A stretch of DNA of 64,000 nt from Selenomonas sp. oral taxon 920 (lineage in GTDB: Bacteria > Bacillota > Negativicutes > Selenomonadales > Selenomonadaceae). This document shows positions 36,551 to 45,457 of the stretch, in pieces. The position numbers and the translations under genes are program-made. The stretch spans positions 1,704,501 to 1,768,500 of the forward strand of contig NZ_CP017042.1 in NCBI RefSeq assembly GCF_001717585.1. The letters are read 5' to 3'. Positions within the stretch are counted from its first letter, which is position 1, and every line of letters starts with the position of its first letter. The notes beneath the pieces are model-generated. The model did not search any database and was not told the origin of the DNA. It worked only from the letters and a program-made list of their open reading frames with translations.

Positions 36551-37471
36551 TCACTTCGCCTGCGCGAGATTGTCCGCTGTTATGGATGTAAACGGAATCG
36601 CAAGATCGCCGGAGGGCGGATTCCCCTTGAGGAAGCCCTCTGCGAGTGTGAGCGCAGCCTCACCCTGCGCCTTTGCATCCTGCTTGACAGTCTGCGCCAT
36701 CTCGCCTGCCTCGACAGCGGCAAGCCCCGCCGGGGTCGCATCGACAGCGGACACAAGGCATCCTTCGAGGCGATTTGCCCCCTTTAGTGCGGCAACAGCA
36801 CCGAGTGCCATCTCATCGTTTCCTGCGACGACCCCGTTGATCTCGGGAAACATATTCATCCAGAGCATCATGGTCTTCAAGGCCTCAGCCTTGCTCCATC
36901 CTGCGTCTACGAGCGAGAGCAACTGGATATCGGGGCGTTTGTCCAGGCACGCTGCCTTGAACCCCTCCCAACGGCCGACGGCACTGCTCTGCGTCTCATC
37001 GCCCTGCAAATACACGATCTTCGCGTTCGGAGGCAGATGCGATGCCATGTACTCGCCCTGCATGCGCCCCGCCTCCACGTCGTCGGAGTAGGCACGCAGG
37101 ACCTTGCCGCCCGCAACACTGCGGTTGACCGTAATGATGGGGATGCCTGCATCATTTGCCTTTTCGATGGTCTTAACGATGCTGGAACCGTCGGCGGCGA
37201 GCAGGATGATAGCCCCCGCGCCTCTGCTGATCGCCTCGTTCAGCTGGTCAATCTGCATATTTCCGTCGCTCTTCGCGTCGAGGAATTCGACCTCAATGCC
37301 GTCTGCCTTTGCCTTTGCTGCAAACGCATCCTTGATCTGCGTGCAGAAGCCGTCACTGTCATCGTAATTCGCGTAGATGACGCGATCCGAACTCGCCCCC
37401 GGCAGCCCACAGCTCGCCAGCGAAAGGCACGCTGCAGGCAGGAGCAGAAGCCCCCATTTCCTGAGATTCAT
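36551..37471 (-). CDS. Sugar-binding lipoprotein (RbsB-like periplasmic binding protein)
   Basis: A 306-residue substrate-binding protein of the type 1 (ribose/galactose) fold, anchored by a lipobox L-A-S-C near residue 20. Typical elements are I-I-L-L-A-A-D-G near 95, [10 protein letters not shown] near 115, and [12 protein letters not shown] near 225. The ATG at 37471 has AAGGAG upstream; a longer in-frame reading overlaps ilvN. No ABC permease or ATPase gene is adjacent; the next gene is a chemoreceptor, so this protein may serve sensing rather than uptake. The ligand is unknown. Confidence 0.88.
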   Translation of the reverse strand: MNLRKWGLLLLPAACLSLASCGLPGASSDRVIYANYDDSDGFCTQIKDAFAAKAKADGIEVEFLDAKSDGNMQIDQLNEAISRGAGAIILLAADGSSIVKTIEKANDAGIPIITVNRSVAGGKVLRAYSDDVEAGRMQGEYMASHLPPNAKIVYLQGDETQSSAVGRWEGFKAACLDKRPDIQLLSLVDAGWSKAEALKTMMLWMNMFPEINGVVAGNDEMALGAVAALKGANRLEGCLVSAVDATPAGLAAVEAGEMAQTVKQDAKAQGEAALTLAEGFLKGNPPSGDLAIPFTSITADNLAQAK

Positions 37472-37499
37472 GTCAAAACGCTCCTTCTCTACCGAAAAA

Positions 37500-38000
37500 C
37501 TACATCTGCTTGACGGGCACAGGGCCGCGCGAAAGCGCAATCGCCCCTGTCCGTGCGATCTCGATAATGCCGTAGTCGGACAGGAGCTCCGAGAGGGCAT
37601 CAATCTTCTTCGCGTCGCCCGTCAGTTCGATGACGACATTCTCCACGCCGACATCCACGATGCGCGCGCGGAAGATGTTCACCACGTCGATGATCTCCGC
37701 ACGGTTCTCCTTGGTCGCGTGCACCTTGATGAGCACGAGCTCACGCGTGATCGACTCGAACTGCGTGAGGTTGACGATCTTCACCACATCGATCAGCTTC
37801 GACAGCTGCGTCACGACCTGCCGCAGCTCGTTCTCCGAGGCGACCGAGACGACGATGTTGATGCGTGTGACATCCGGCTCCTCCGTGTACCCGGCGGAGA
37901 TGCTCTCGATGTTGAACGCGCGGCGGCTGATGAGCCCCGCGATATGCGTGAGGACGCCGGGCTTGTTATCGACGAGCACGGCGAGCAAATACTTATCCAT
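37500..38000 (-). CDS. ilvN: Acetolactate synthase small (regulatory) subunit
   Basis: A 166-residue ACT-domain regulator that confers valine feedback inhibition on the large subunit. The N-terminal ACT domain begins L-A-V-L-V-D-N-K-P-G-V-L and contains R-R-A-F-N-I-E-S-I-S; the C-terminal half holds R-E-L-V-L-I-K-V. The start is the ATG at 38000, with GGAGGGAG inside the end of ilvB and only one base between the genes. Confidence 0.95.
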   Translation of the reverse strand: MDKYLLAVLVDNKPGVLTHIAGLISRRAFNIESISAGYTEEPDVTRINIVVSVASENELRQVVTQLSKLIDVVKIVNLTQFESITRELVLIKVHATKENRAEIIDVVNIFRARIVDVGVENVVIELTGDAKKIDALSELLSDYGIIEIARTGAIALSRGPVPVKQM

Positions 38001-38001
38001 C

Positions 38002-39693
38002 TTATCTCCCTCCGAGCACCATCTGATCGAGCCGCTTGCCGCCCGGCACCATCGGTACGACATCCGCCTCCTGCGGCACAATGACATCGATGAGACGCGC
38101 ACCCTTCGCGCGGAGAACCTGCGGCAGCACCTCCGCGAACTCTTCCCGCGTTTCGATACGGCAGCCCGCAACCCCCATTGCCTCGGCGAGCTTTACAAAA
38201 TCGGTCTTGCCCTTGAGCTCCGAGGCGGAGTAGTGGTGACTGTAGAAGAGCCGCTGCCACTGCCCGACCATGCCGAGGATGGAGTTGTGCACAATGACAA
38301 TCTTCACATCGATGTCGTTGTCCGCCATCGTCGCAAGTTCCTGGCAGTTCATCATGATGCTGCCGTCGCCCGTGATGAGGACAACCTCCTTGTCGGGGTT
38401 CGCGAGTTTCGCCCCGATCGCGGCGGGCAGACCGTAGCCCATCGTGCCGAGCCCGCCCGAGGTGAGGAAGTGGCGCGGCTCTGCGCAGCCGAAGAACTGC
38501 GCTGCCCACATCTGATGCTGCCCCACATCCGTAACGCAGATCGCATCCGCAGGGACGAGCTCACGCACACGACTGATGAGCTCCTCGGGGCGGATCTCCT
38601 CCGACGTTTTCCAGCCAAGCGGATGCGCACGCTCCATCGAAAGCACCTCGCCGCGCCACGGACGGAACCGCGCGGTAAGATCCTCCGCGCTGCTGTTCTT
38701 CACCACATCGAGGAAGGCAGGCAGAGTCTGACGCAGATCGCCGATGACGGGGATGTCCGCGCGCACATTCTTGTTGAGCTCCGCAGGGTCGATGTCAAAA
38801 TGAACGATGCGTGCCTTCGGCGCAAAGGAGGCCGCAGTGCCCGTCACACGGTCACTGAACCGCGTGCCGACGGCGAGCAGGAGATCACACTCCTGTATCG
38901 CCATATTCGAGGCGTATGCTCCGTGCATGCCCGCCATGCCCGTATAGCCATCGGTTCCTGCGGGAATGCCGCCGATCCCCATGAGTGTCGCCACGGAGGG
39001 TATGCCCGTGCGTTCGAGCAGCTCGCGCACATATGCCGCCGTATCCGAGAGTACAACGCCGCCGCCGACAAAGAGCAGGGGGCGATGTGCGGCAAAGAGC
39101 GCCTCCGCCGCCTCCCACACGGCAGGCACCTCGTAGGAGACATCGCCTGTGTATCCGTGCAGCTCGACTGTCTCTGGATAATGGTACTTGATCGGCGCAT
39201 CAAATACGTCCTTTGCTACGTCGATGACCACGACACCGGGACGTCCCGTCCGCGCGATATAGAATGCTTCCTTCACGACGCGCGGGATGTCGTTGACATC
39301 TTTCACGAGATAGTTGTGTTTCGTAATCGGCGTGGTGATGCCGACGATATCCGCCTCCTGAAACGAGTCCTTTCCGATGTACGGATTCGCGACCTGTCCC
39401 GTAATGCAGACCATCGGTACAGAGTCCATATGCGCTGTCGCAATGCCCGTCACGAGATTGGTTGCTCCGGGCCCCGAGGTCGCAAATGCAACGCCGACCT
39501 TGCCCGAGGCTCTGGCATAGCCGTCTGCCGCATGCGCCGCGCCCTGCTCATGGCGCGTCAGGATGTGCGGAAACTTCATCTTGTATACTTCATCGTAGAG
39601 TGTGAGGACGGCTCCCCCCGGATAGCCGAACACGACCTCAACCCCCTCGGTCTTCAGGCTCTCCAAGAGAGCGCGTGCACCATTCATCAGCAA
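38002..39693 (-). CDS. ilvB: Acetolactate synthase large (catalytic) subunit
   Basis: A 563-residue thiamine diphosphate enzyme making acetolactate or acetohydroxybutyrate, the first common step to valine, leucine and isoleucine. The catalytic Glu lies in the N-terminal E-V-V-F-G-Y-P-G-G segment region, F-A-T-S-G-P-G-A-T-N near 78 binds the cofactor, and G-D-G-S-I-M-M-N-C-Q near 440 is the cofactor/metal motif. The TTG at 39693 is 7 bases after AGGAGG; an ATG at 39687 is an alternative. Leader RNA features lie at 39713-39757. Confidence 0.95.
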   Translation of the reverse strand: MLMNGARALLESLKTEGVEVVFGYPGGAVLTLYDEVYKMKFPHILTRHEQGAAHAADGYARASGKVGVAFATSGPGATNLVTGIATAHMDSVPMVCITGQVANPYIGKDSFQEADIVGITTPITKHNYLVKDVNDIPRVVKEAFYIARTGRPGVVVIDVAKDVFDAPIKYHYPETVELHGYTGDVSYEVPAVWEAAEALFAAHRPLLFVGGGVVLSDTAAYVRELLERTGIPSVATLMGIGGIPAGTDGYTGMAGMHGAYASNMAIQECDLLLAVGTRFSDRVTGTAASFAPKARIVHFDIDPAELNKNVRADIPVIGDLRQTLPAFLDVVKNSSAEDLTARFRPWRGEVLSMERAHPLGWKTSEEIRPEELISRVRELVPADAICVTDVGQHQMWAAQFFGCAEPRHFLTSGGLGTMGYGLPAAIGAKLANPDKEVVLITGDGSIMMNCQELATMADNDIDVKIVIVHNSILGMVGQWQRLFYSHHYSASELKGKTDFVKLAEAMGVAGCRIETREEFAEVLPQVLRAKGARLIDVIVPQEADVVPMVPGGKRLDQMVLGGR

Positions 39694-39712
39694 TAGAACC
39701 CCTCCTAAACAG

Positions 39713-39757
39713 CAAAAGTACCGACCATGCAGCCCGCATATGGGGTCTCATGTCGGC
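39713..39757 (-). promoter_or_regulatory. Hairpin in the ilvB leader, possible attenuator
   Basis: AAAGTGCCGAC pairs with GTCGGTACTTT across an inner GC-rich loop, with T-rich sequence following on the minus strand just before the ilvB ribosome binding site. A short open frame in the leader carries a Val-Leu-Leu-Leu run. The attenuation role is unproven. Confidence 0.35.
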
Positions 39758-39789
39758 ACTTTCGATGGAATCCCCAATAATACAATTCC

Positions 39790-39818
39790 ATTATAGGGCT
39801 TTCCTGTATTTTTTACAA
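39790..39818 (-). promoter_or_regulatory. sigma-A promoter of ilvBN
   Basis: On the minus strand, TTGTAA (39818-39813) and TATAAT (39795-39790) are separated by 17 bases, leaving a leader of roughly 90 bases. Confidence 0.8.
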
Positions 39819-39847
39819 GCACATTGCCTCATGCTCTATGACAGTCG

Positions 39848-40498
39848 TCACAGATGCTCGCTCGCCAGAACAAACGCATAGACCTGCCGTGCCCCTGCAC
39901 GCTTCAAGACGCGGGCGCACTCCATGAGCGTTGTCCCCGTTGTCATAATGTCGTCGACGAGCAGGATATCGCGGCCTCTGACATCCGCGCCCGCCGCCAC
40001 GGCAAAGGCACCCCGCAGCTCGCGGCGCCGCTCTTCGCGTGTATGCTCATAGAGCGGTGCCGTCTCACGCGTGCGGACGAGGAGCGCGGCGAGCACAATG
40101 TCATGCGCACGAAGCCACGGCGCAAAGATTTCATCCGCCTGATTGAAGCCGCGCGTCCGCGCACGCTCCGCCGCAAGAGGAACGGGAACCGCGGTCAGGG
40201 GGCGCGGCAGACGTGCAAGCGCCTCTTCGCCCACCGCCAAGATTGCATGCAGGGCAGGCAGCGCGGATTTCTTCTTCTGGTATTTCAGCGCGCGCAGGAG
40301 ATCACGTACGCCCTCACGATAACGTGCAAACGCCCAGATTCCCGCGAGACATTCCCGCGCGTCCCGCGGAAATGCAATCGCATGCAGACCGATGAGACGC
40401 GATGTGCAATACGCACAGAATGTCCCCCTGTGCTCGACATAGGCGGAGCAGTTCGGACAGCGCGGGGGGAACAGGAAGTTTAGAAATGTTCTGAACAC
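39848..40498 (-). CDS. comF: ComF family phosphoribosyltransferase-like protein
   Basis: A 216-residue protein with an N-terminal zinc ribbon (C-P-N-C ... C-A-Y-C) and a C-terminal phosphoribosyltransferase fold ending in the PRPP-binding motif V-D-D-I-M-T-T-G-T-T. In naturally competent bacteria ComF is needed for DNA uptake. The GTG at 40498 lies 8 bases after AGGAG and gives the family's short L-F-P-P-R-C-P-N-C opening; earlier ATG codons at 40516 and 40525 have no such site. Monocistronic. Confidence 0.85.
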   Translation of the reverse strand: MFRTFLNFLFPPRCPNCSAYVEHRGTFCAYCTSRLIGLHAIAFPRDARECLAGIWAFARYREGVRDLLRALKYQKKKSALPALHAILAVGEEALARLPRPLTAVPVPLAAERARTRGFNQADEIFAPWLRAHDIVLAALLVRTRETAPLYEHTREERRRELRGAFAVAAGADVRGRDILLVDDIMTTGTTLMECARVLKRAGARQVYAFVLASEHL

Positions 40499-40540
40499 CG
40501 CTATTTCTCCTATCATTCCAACCATATTGTAAAAAAGGTA

Positions 40541-40569
40541 TTGCACGAATGCTTTGTTTATGATATGAT
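40541..40569 (+). promoter_or_regulatory. Strong promoter divergent from comF, reading into a region without a clear gene
   Basis: TTGCAC (40541-40546) and TATGAT (40564-40569) are separated by 17 bases. The transcript would run from about 40576 to the terminator at 41003. Confidence 0.65.
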
Positions 40570-40721
40570 AAATGCAAGAAAGAGATATCTCTCCGAGTAA
40601 CATGTATCGCAGTGGAAAGGAGAATGTCTATTGACACATTTCGCACAGCGCAGTGACCATGCCCCCTGATGGGAATGCATCTTTGAAGAAGAGCGGAGAC
40701 AGCGCAGACTGCTGATCTCAT

Positions 40722-41003
40722 ATGGCATTGCATCAGCAAGGAATGGCTCTGGCGTCGTCATCCCCGAACGGTCGGGTGCGTGACAATTCTCTGTACGATT
40801 CGTTTTTCGAAAACCTAGCGCGCAAATTGGATGATATTGAGATCTCCAAAACGGTTTCAGCTGAACGTACAATACAAGGTCGTGCGGACACACGCGGTGA
40901 TTCGTGCGGCATCCAACAACTGAATAAGGACGTGTTTAACTTTTATGGCAATCGCTATGTGAACCGGCAGCCTGCTCGAAAGAGAGCGGTTGCCGGTTTT
41001 TGA
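40722..41003 (+). CDS. Possible small protein within an unexplained transcript
   Basis: An open frame of 93 residues with a protein-like middle (R-V-R-D-N-S-L-Y-D-S-F-F-E-N-L-A and K-L-D-D-I-E-I-S-K-T-V) but a poor ribosome binding site and a C-terminus that runs into the terminator hairpin. The region before it (40576-40721) carries an AAGGAG at 40618-40623 followed only by very short frames. The same frame is open from an ATG at 40659 except for a TGA at 40713. It may be a small gene whose 5' end is broken, or a non-coding RNA. I do not recognise either. Confidence 0.3.
   Translation: MALHQQGMALASSSPNGRVRDNSLYDSFFENLARKLDDIEISKTVSAERTIQGRADTRGDSCGIQQLNKDVFNFYGNRYVNRQPARKRAVAGF
40963..41003 (+). 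terminator. Terminator of the 40.5-41.0 kb transcript
   Basis: ACCGGCAGCC (from 40963) pairs with GGTTGCCGGT (40988-40997), with a GAAA-type loop region and a T5 tract followed by more T residues. Confidence 0.8.
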
Positions 41004-41039
41004 TTTTTTGATTTGCTGCCGAGCACGCCGCGCTGTATT

Positions 41040-42086
41040 TCACACAAAACGCACATCTCCGCCGCTTGCCTTGCGCAGGCGGTTCATGATTGCAAGTCCG
41101 AGTCCGGTCTCACCCGTTCCCTCGGCGAGAAGGGAGGTGACATCCATATTGTCAAAGCGGCGGAGCGCATCGTAGAGACAGGATGCAAGGGCACTGTGAT
41201 TGCCGCGCGCTCCGCAGTTGTAGGTATGCGCTGCGGAAACGATGCCGCACAGCACCGTAAGGGTCTCATTGCTCGCAATAACGGCAGTCCGCTCCCCTGC
41301 CGCCGTGCGGCGCAGGATCTCTTCCCGCAGTGCCGCAGCGACATCTGTCCCTACATAGACGGTGAGCGGCACGCGCGGCGCATAGTGCGTGTACTTCATG
41401 CCGGGCGCGCGCGGTGCTTCGTCCGCTGCCGTGAGCACAGCGTCCATCCGCACCTCGATGTGCGGCAGTTCCGCCGCAATCATCTCGCGTGTGACTGCAC
41501 CGGGGCGAAGGATGGTAACGATGCCCTCCTCTGTGCAGTCGACGATGGTAGACTCCACGCCTAGGCGGCAGCTGCCGCCGTCGAGAATGAGCGGAATACG
41601 CCCTGCCATATCCGCATAGACTGTTGCCGCCGTCGTTGGGCTTGGGCGCCCCGAGGTGTTCGCGGACGGTGCGGCAATCGGCACACCTGCCGTACGGATG
41701 AACCTGCGCGCAATATCATGGTCGGGACAGCGCACGCCGACGGTCGAAAGACCGCCCGTCACAATGTCGGGGATGTGCGCGGCTTTCGGCAGGATGACGG
41801 TAAGCGGGCCGGGTGCAAATACTGTAAGGAGGTGTGCCGCAGTGGGCGGAACTGCACACACAGCTTCCTGTGCCATCGCGAGATCTGCAATATGGAGGAT
41901 GAGAGGATTGTCGGAGGGACGCCCCTTCGCCTCATAGATATGTCTGCATGACGCGGCATCGAGGCCGTTCGCGCCGAGTCCGTAGACCGTCTCCGTTGGA
42001 AACGCGACGAGCTCACCACTTCGAATGAGCTGCGCGGCGCGCTCGAAATCTGCGGGCGATGTCGGGCGAAGGATCTCCGTGTTCAT
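41040..42086 (-). CDS. L-threonylcarbamoyladenylate synthase (Sua5 type)
   Basis: A 348-residue enzyme that makes threonylcarbamoyl-AMP from threonine, bicarbonate and ATP for the t6A37 modification of ANN-decoding tRNAs. The YrdC domain (about 10-200) has F-P-T-E-T-V-Y-G-L-G and K-x-R-P motifs (K-G-R-P-S-D-N-P). The C-terminal Sua5 domain (about 230-345), absent from short TsaC proteins, is joined by a linker containing P-G-M-K-Y-T-H-Y-A-P. AAAGGAGG precedes the ATG. It lies about 55 bases after prmC. Confidence 0.92.
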   Translation of the reverse strand: MNTEILRPTSPADFERAAQLIRSGELVAFPTETVYGLGANGLDAASCRHIYEAKGRPSDNPLILHIADLAMAQEAVCAVPPTAAHLLTVFAPGPLTVILPKAAHIPDIVTGGLSTVGVRCPDHDIARRFIRTAGVPIAAPSANTSGRPSPTTAATVYADMAGRIPLILDGGSCRLGVESTIVDCTEEGIVTILRPGAVTREMIAAELPHIEVRMDAVLTAADEAPRAPGMKYTHYAPRVPLTVYVGTDVAAALREEILRRTAAGERTAVIASNETLTVLCGIVSAAHTYNCGARGNHSALASCLYDALRRFDNMDVTSLLAEGTGETGLGLAIMNRLRKASGGDVRFV

Positions 42087-42142
42087 GCTGTCCCTCCTTT
42101 GATGAAAAATTTATGTTCTGCAATGCAGGGATGAATCCTAGG

Positions 42143-43021
42143 TTACACCGTATACCCGACAACAACCCTGTCGATCCCGCCGAGGTCCTTCATCGTCTCT
42201 GTTCGCACAATGCGCGTGTGTTCCTCCATCAGCGCCGCAACTGCCGCCGCCTCATTGATTCCGACCTCAACCGCGATTGCACCGCCTTCTTTCAAAAGAG
42301 CGGGCGCATCCGCCGTCAGACGGCGGTATATGTCCAGCCCGTCCGCACCGCCGTCGAGCGCAAGATGCGGCTCATAGCTGCGCACCTCCGGCATGAGGTC
42401 TGCGATATCGGCAGATGGGATATACGGCGGATTTGATAAGATCATATCATACGCACGCCCTGCAAGCGGCGCGAGCAAATCCCCCACATGGATGTCGATG
42501 CGCTCCGTCAGTCCCAGCGTCTCTGCATTGTCACACGCAACTGCGGCGGCGGCAGGTGAGATATCTACCGCATCGGCATGCGTTCTCTCCGTATAGTGGA
42601 GTGTCGAGAGCGCAATCGCTCCCGTGCCTGTCCCGATATCGGCAACACAGAGTTCATCCATCCCCGCTTCCATCCGTGCACACAGAAAATCCACGGCGCA
42701 CTGCACAAGGATCTCCGTGTCGGAGCGCGGGATGAGCGTATCGCGCGTCACACGAAAGTCCAGTCCCATGAACTCGCGCCGCCCAAGCACATACGCAAGC
42801 GGCATATGCGCCGCCCGCTCCTTTACATAGGAGCGAAACTGTGCGAGTTCCTCCTGTTCCAGCGGTTCATCGAAATGCACATAGAGATACATCCGATCCC
42901 TGCCGAGGAGCGCACTGAGCAGAACCTCCGCATCAAGGCGCGGGTTCTCGATCCCGCGTTCCCGAAAGAAATCCGTCGTCCACGCAAGAAGCCGCTGAAT
43001 CGTCCAAACCGCATCCGTCAT
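42143..43021 (-). CDS. prmC: Release factor glutamine methyltransferase
   Basis: A 292-residue S-adenosylmethionine-dependent enzyme that methylates the Gln of the GGQ motif in release factors. The Rossmann domain has D-I-G-T-G-T-G-A-I-A near residue 125 and the catalytic N-P-P-Y-I-P near 192. It shares one base with the end of prfA (TGATG), so the methyltransferase is made together with its substrate. Confidence 0.95.
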   Translation of the reverse strand: MTDAVWTIQRLLAWTTDFFRERGIENPRLDAEVLLSALLGRDRMYLYVHFDEPLEQEELAQFRSYVKERAAHMPLAYVLGRREFMGLDFRVTRDTLIPRSDTEILVQCAVDFLCARMEAGMDELCVADIGTGTGAIALSTLHYTERTHADAVDISPAAAAVACDNAETLGLTERIDIHVGDLLAPLAGRAYDMILSNPPYIPSADIADLMPEVRSYEPHLALDGGADGLDIYRRLTADAPALLKEGGAIAVEVGINEAAAVAALMEEHTRIVRTETMKDLGGIDRVVVGYTV

Positions 43022-44085
43022 CAGTTCACCTGTTTCAGACGTTCCGCCTGATCCGCCGTGATGAGCCCTGCGAGAATCTCGTCCAGTTCACCGTCGAGCA
43101 CCGCGTCGATTTTGTATAGGGTCAGGCCGATGCGGTGATCGGTCACACGTCCCTGCGGAAAATTATACGTGCGGATGCGCTCACTGCGGTCGCCCGAGCC
43201 GACCTGACTGCGGCGATCGGTGGCGACGGCATCCGCCTGCTCCTGCTGCGCGCGGTCATAGAGACGCGCGCGAAGCACCTTCATCGCCTTCTCACGGTTC
43301 TTGAGTTGCGACTTCTCATCCTGACACTGCACGACGATGCCCGTCGGGATATGCGTGATGCGGATCGCCGTCTCCGTACGGTTGACGTACTGCCCGCCTG
43401 CACCCGATGCGCAGTAGGTATCAATGCGCAGATCGTTCGGGTCGACTGTGACCTCTACCTCCTCCGCCTCGGGCAGGACGGCGACCGTAACCGCCGAGGT
43501 ATGGATGCGCCCGCCCGACTCTGTGACGGGGATGCGCTGCACGCGGTGCGTGCCGCTCTCGTATTTCAGACGACTGTACGCCCCCGCACCGTTGACGAGA
43601 AAGGATATCTCCTTAAAGCCGCCAATCTCCGTCGGGTTGCTGCTCAGGATCTCCGTCCGCCAGCCCTGCCGCTCGGCATAGCGCGCATACATACGGAAAA
43701 GACTCGCCGCGAAGAGTGCCGCTTCCTCTCCTCCGACACCGCCGCGAATCTCGACAATGACGTTCTTGTCATCGTTCGGATCGCGCGGCAGAAGGAGAAT
43801 CGGCAGCTGCTCTGCGAGGGCATCGCGCGCTGCCTCCGTCTCTGCAATCTCCTCGGTGAGCATCTCCTTCATCTCGGCATCTGCCTCGGCGAGCATTTCC
43901 TTGTCCTCGTCGATGGTCGCAAGTGCCCGCTGATAGGCGGTATACGCCTCGATGATCGGTGTGAGTGCCGCATGCTCGCGCGTGTACCGCTGCCATTTTT
44001 CCATATCCGCCATCACGTCGGGATCGCTGAGGAGTGCCTCCAGTTCGCGGTACTTGTCCGCAACGGCATTCAGTTTGCTTAACAC
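43021..44085 (-). CDS. prfA: Peptide chain release factor 1
   Basis: A 354-residue factor that reads UAA and UAG stop codons and releases the peptide. The catalytic G-G-Q lies in [10 protein letters not shown] near residue 229. The start is a GTG at 44085 after AAAGGAAG. It overlaps the upstream yqhQ gene by 7 bases and prmC by one, forming a coupled yqhQ-prfA-prmC set, typical of Firmicutes. Confidence 0.96.
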   Translation of the reverse strand: MLSKLNAVADKYRELEALLSDPDVMADMEKWQRYTREHAALTPIIEAYTAYQRALATIDEDKEMLAEADAEMKEMLTEEIAETEAARDALAEQLPILLLPRDPNDDKNVIVEIRGGVGGEEAALFAASLFRMYARYAERQGWRTEILSSNPTEIGGFKEISFLVNGAGAYSRLKYESGTHRVQRIPVTESGGRIHTSAVTVAVLPEAEEVEVTVDPNDLRIDTYCASGAGGQYVNRTETAIRITHIPTGIVVQCQDEKSQLKNREKAMKVLRARLYDRAQQEQADAVATDRRSQVGSGDRSERIRTYNFPQGRVTDHRIGLTLYKIDAVLDGELDEILAGLITADQAERLKQVN

Positions 44086-44993
44086 GTTACTTCCTTTCGA
44101 TAGTTCCCGCTTCCTGCGGGGATATCCTCGGGCGGGAGCACCGCCTTGAGACTTTCAATGGCAACCTCCACCATCTCATCGGCGGGCGGGCGCGTCGTCA
44201 GATATTGCAGCCACAGCCCCGGCGTAATCATGATACGCACGATGCGGTTCTCACTGCGCCCCGCAAAGCGGATGATCTCGTAGGAGACCCCCGCAACCAC
44301 AGGCAGGACGGCGAGGCGGCTCAGAATCCGCAGCCAGAGATCGGGCCAACCGAAAAAGACGTGAAAGACGATGGCGACGACCATGACGATCAGCAGGAAG
44401 TTCGTCCCGCAGCGCGGATGCAGGCGCGGAAACTTCTGTACGTTCTCCACCGTCAGAGCCTCCCCCGCCTCATAGCAGTGGATGGTCTTGTGCTCCGCAC
44501 CGTGGTACTGGAACACGCGGCGAATCCCGCCCATAAACGAGATGCCCCAGATGTAGAGGAGGAATACAAAGAGTCGGATGCCGCCCTCAATCAGATTGAA
44601 CACGACGGGGTCATCCGTATACACCGCCGCGAGATGCGCCGCCCCTGTCGGGATGACGATGAAGAGCACACTCGCAAGCACGAGTGCAAAGAGGATCGTC
44701 ATCGCGATCTCCTTCTTCGTCATCTGCTCATCCTCCTCACCCGCCGCCTGTGCAGAGAACGAGAGGGCACGCATCCCGATGACAAGGGACTCGACCATGA
44801 TGACGGAGCCGCGAATCAGCGGCAGATTCAGCACGGGATAACGCTCGCGAATCGACGTGACAGGGTGTGTCTCCACTTCGATCTCCCCGTTTGGGAGACG
44901 TACGGCGGTCGCAGTCTTATTCGCATCGCGCATCATGACACCCTCGATGACCGCCTGTCCGCCGACCGCGAGGTCGGTAATTTTCTTTGGCAT
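44079..44993 (-). CDS. yqhQ: DUF1385 membrane protein (YqhQ-like)
   Basis: A 304-residue protein with the family signature [13 protein letters not shown] near the N-terminus. Several membrane helices follow between about 90 and 250, and a central [15 protein letters not shown] motif with histidines that may bind metal. The function is unknown, although the gene commonly sits beside prfA and rpmE in Firmicutes, as here. The 7-base overlap with prfA indicates co-translation. Confidence 0.9.
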   Translation of the reverse strand: MPKKITDLAVGGQAVIEGVMMRDANKTATAVRLPNGEIEVETHPVTSIRERYPVLNLPLIRGSVIMVESLVIGMRALSFSAQAAGEEDEQMTKKEIAMTILFALVLASVLFIVIPTGAAHLAAVYTDDPVVFNLIEGGIRLFVFLLYIWGISFMGGIRRVFQYHGAEHKTIHCYEAGEALTVENVQKFPRLHPRCGTNFLLIVMVVAIVFHVFFGWPDLWLRILSRLAVLPVVAGVSYEIIRFAGRSENRIVRIMITPGLWLQYLTTRPPADEMVEVAIESLKAVLPPEDIPAGSGNYRKEVTC

Positions 44994-45012
44994 AGTTTTC
45001 CTTTGCTATATA

Positions 45013-45050
45013 AAAAAGAGACTATCACACGATCTCTCGTGCAATAGCCC
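45013..45050 (-). terminator. Terminator after rpmE
   Basis: Imperfect stem CTAT..CACGA against TCGTG..ATAG (about 45019-45050), followed by T6 on the minus strand. yqhQ may therefore rely on read-through or a weak promoter. Confidence 0.6.
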
Positions 45051-45104
45051 CTCCCTGTTGTCGTGCAGCGAACAGGCAAGGTGCAACACACCTCACCATG
45101 GTCA

Positions 45105-45305
45105 CTATTTTCGCGCGTAACGCTTCTGGAACTTCTCGATGCGTCCGCCCGCCTGAACGTCACGCTGACGCCCCGTGAAGAACGGATGGCACTTCGAGCA
45201 GACATCGATACGCAGATCCTGCTTCGTCGAGCCGGTCGTGAACGTATTGCCGCAGCCGCACGTCACCGTCGCCTCGAAGAACTCGGGATGAATACCCTCT
45301 TTCAT
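45105..45305 (-). CDS. rpmE: 50S ribosomal protein L31 (zinc-binding form)
   Basis: A 66-residue ribosomal protein with the C-x-C...C-x-x-C zinc site (C-G-C-G near 17 and C-S-K-C-H-P-F-F near 37), so it is the zinc-containing paralogue. The ATG at 45305 follows GAGGTG. A good promoter at 45426-45454 gives a leader of about 115 bases containing hairpins. Confidence 0.96.
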   Translation of the reverse strand: MKEGIHPEFFEATVTCGCGNTFTTGSTKQDLRIDVCSKCHPFFTGRQRDVQAGGRIEKFQKRYARK

Positions 45306-45364
45306 TTCAATACACCTCGTTTCTTTTGCCGGATACAAGCGCACTTGTGCACGCTTGGTTGAAC

Positions 45365-45384
45365 TCAGCGTGTCTGCGCTGAGA
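45365..45384 (-). promoter_or_regulatory. Hairpin in the rpmE leader
   Basis: CTCAGCG pairs with CGCTGAG across a 6-base loop, about 60 bases before the rpmE start. It may be part of an L31-binding autoregulatory leader like those known for rpmE in other bacteria. Confidence 0.35.
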
Positions 45385-45425
45385 ACGAGTCATGGAAACA
45401 AACGCCCTGCGTTCATTACCGCGCA

Positions 45426-45454
45426 AGTATAGCATAAAATATGGATGTGTGCAA
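45426..45454 (-). promoter_or_regulatory. sigma-A promoter of rpmE
   Basis: On the minus strand, TTGCAC (45454-45449) and TATACT (45431-45426) are separated by 17 bases, directly after the ndh stop codon. Confidence 0.75.
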
Positions 45455-45457
45455 GTC

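Noticed and set aside
37630-39696. 688-codon plus-strand frame opposite ilvB-ilvN
   Set aside because: Antisense to two unmistakable enzymes, with an Arg/His-rich composition.
40659-41003. Selenocysteine read-through of the TGA at 40713
   Set aside because: The frame continues, but there is no recognisable SECIS-like hairpin just after the TGA, no redox motif around it and no start site of quality.
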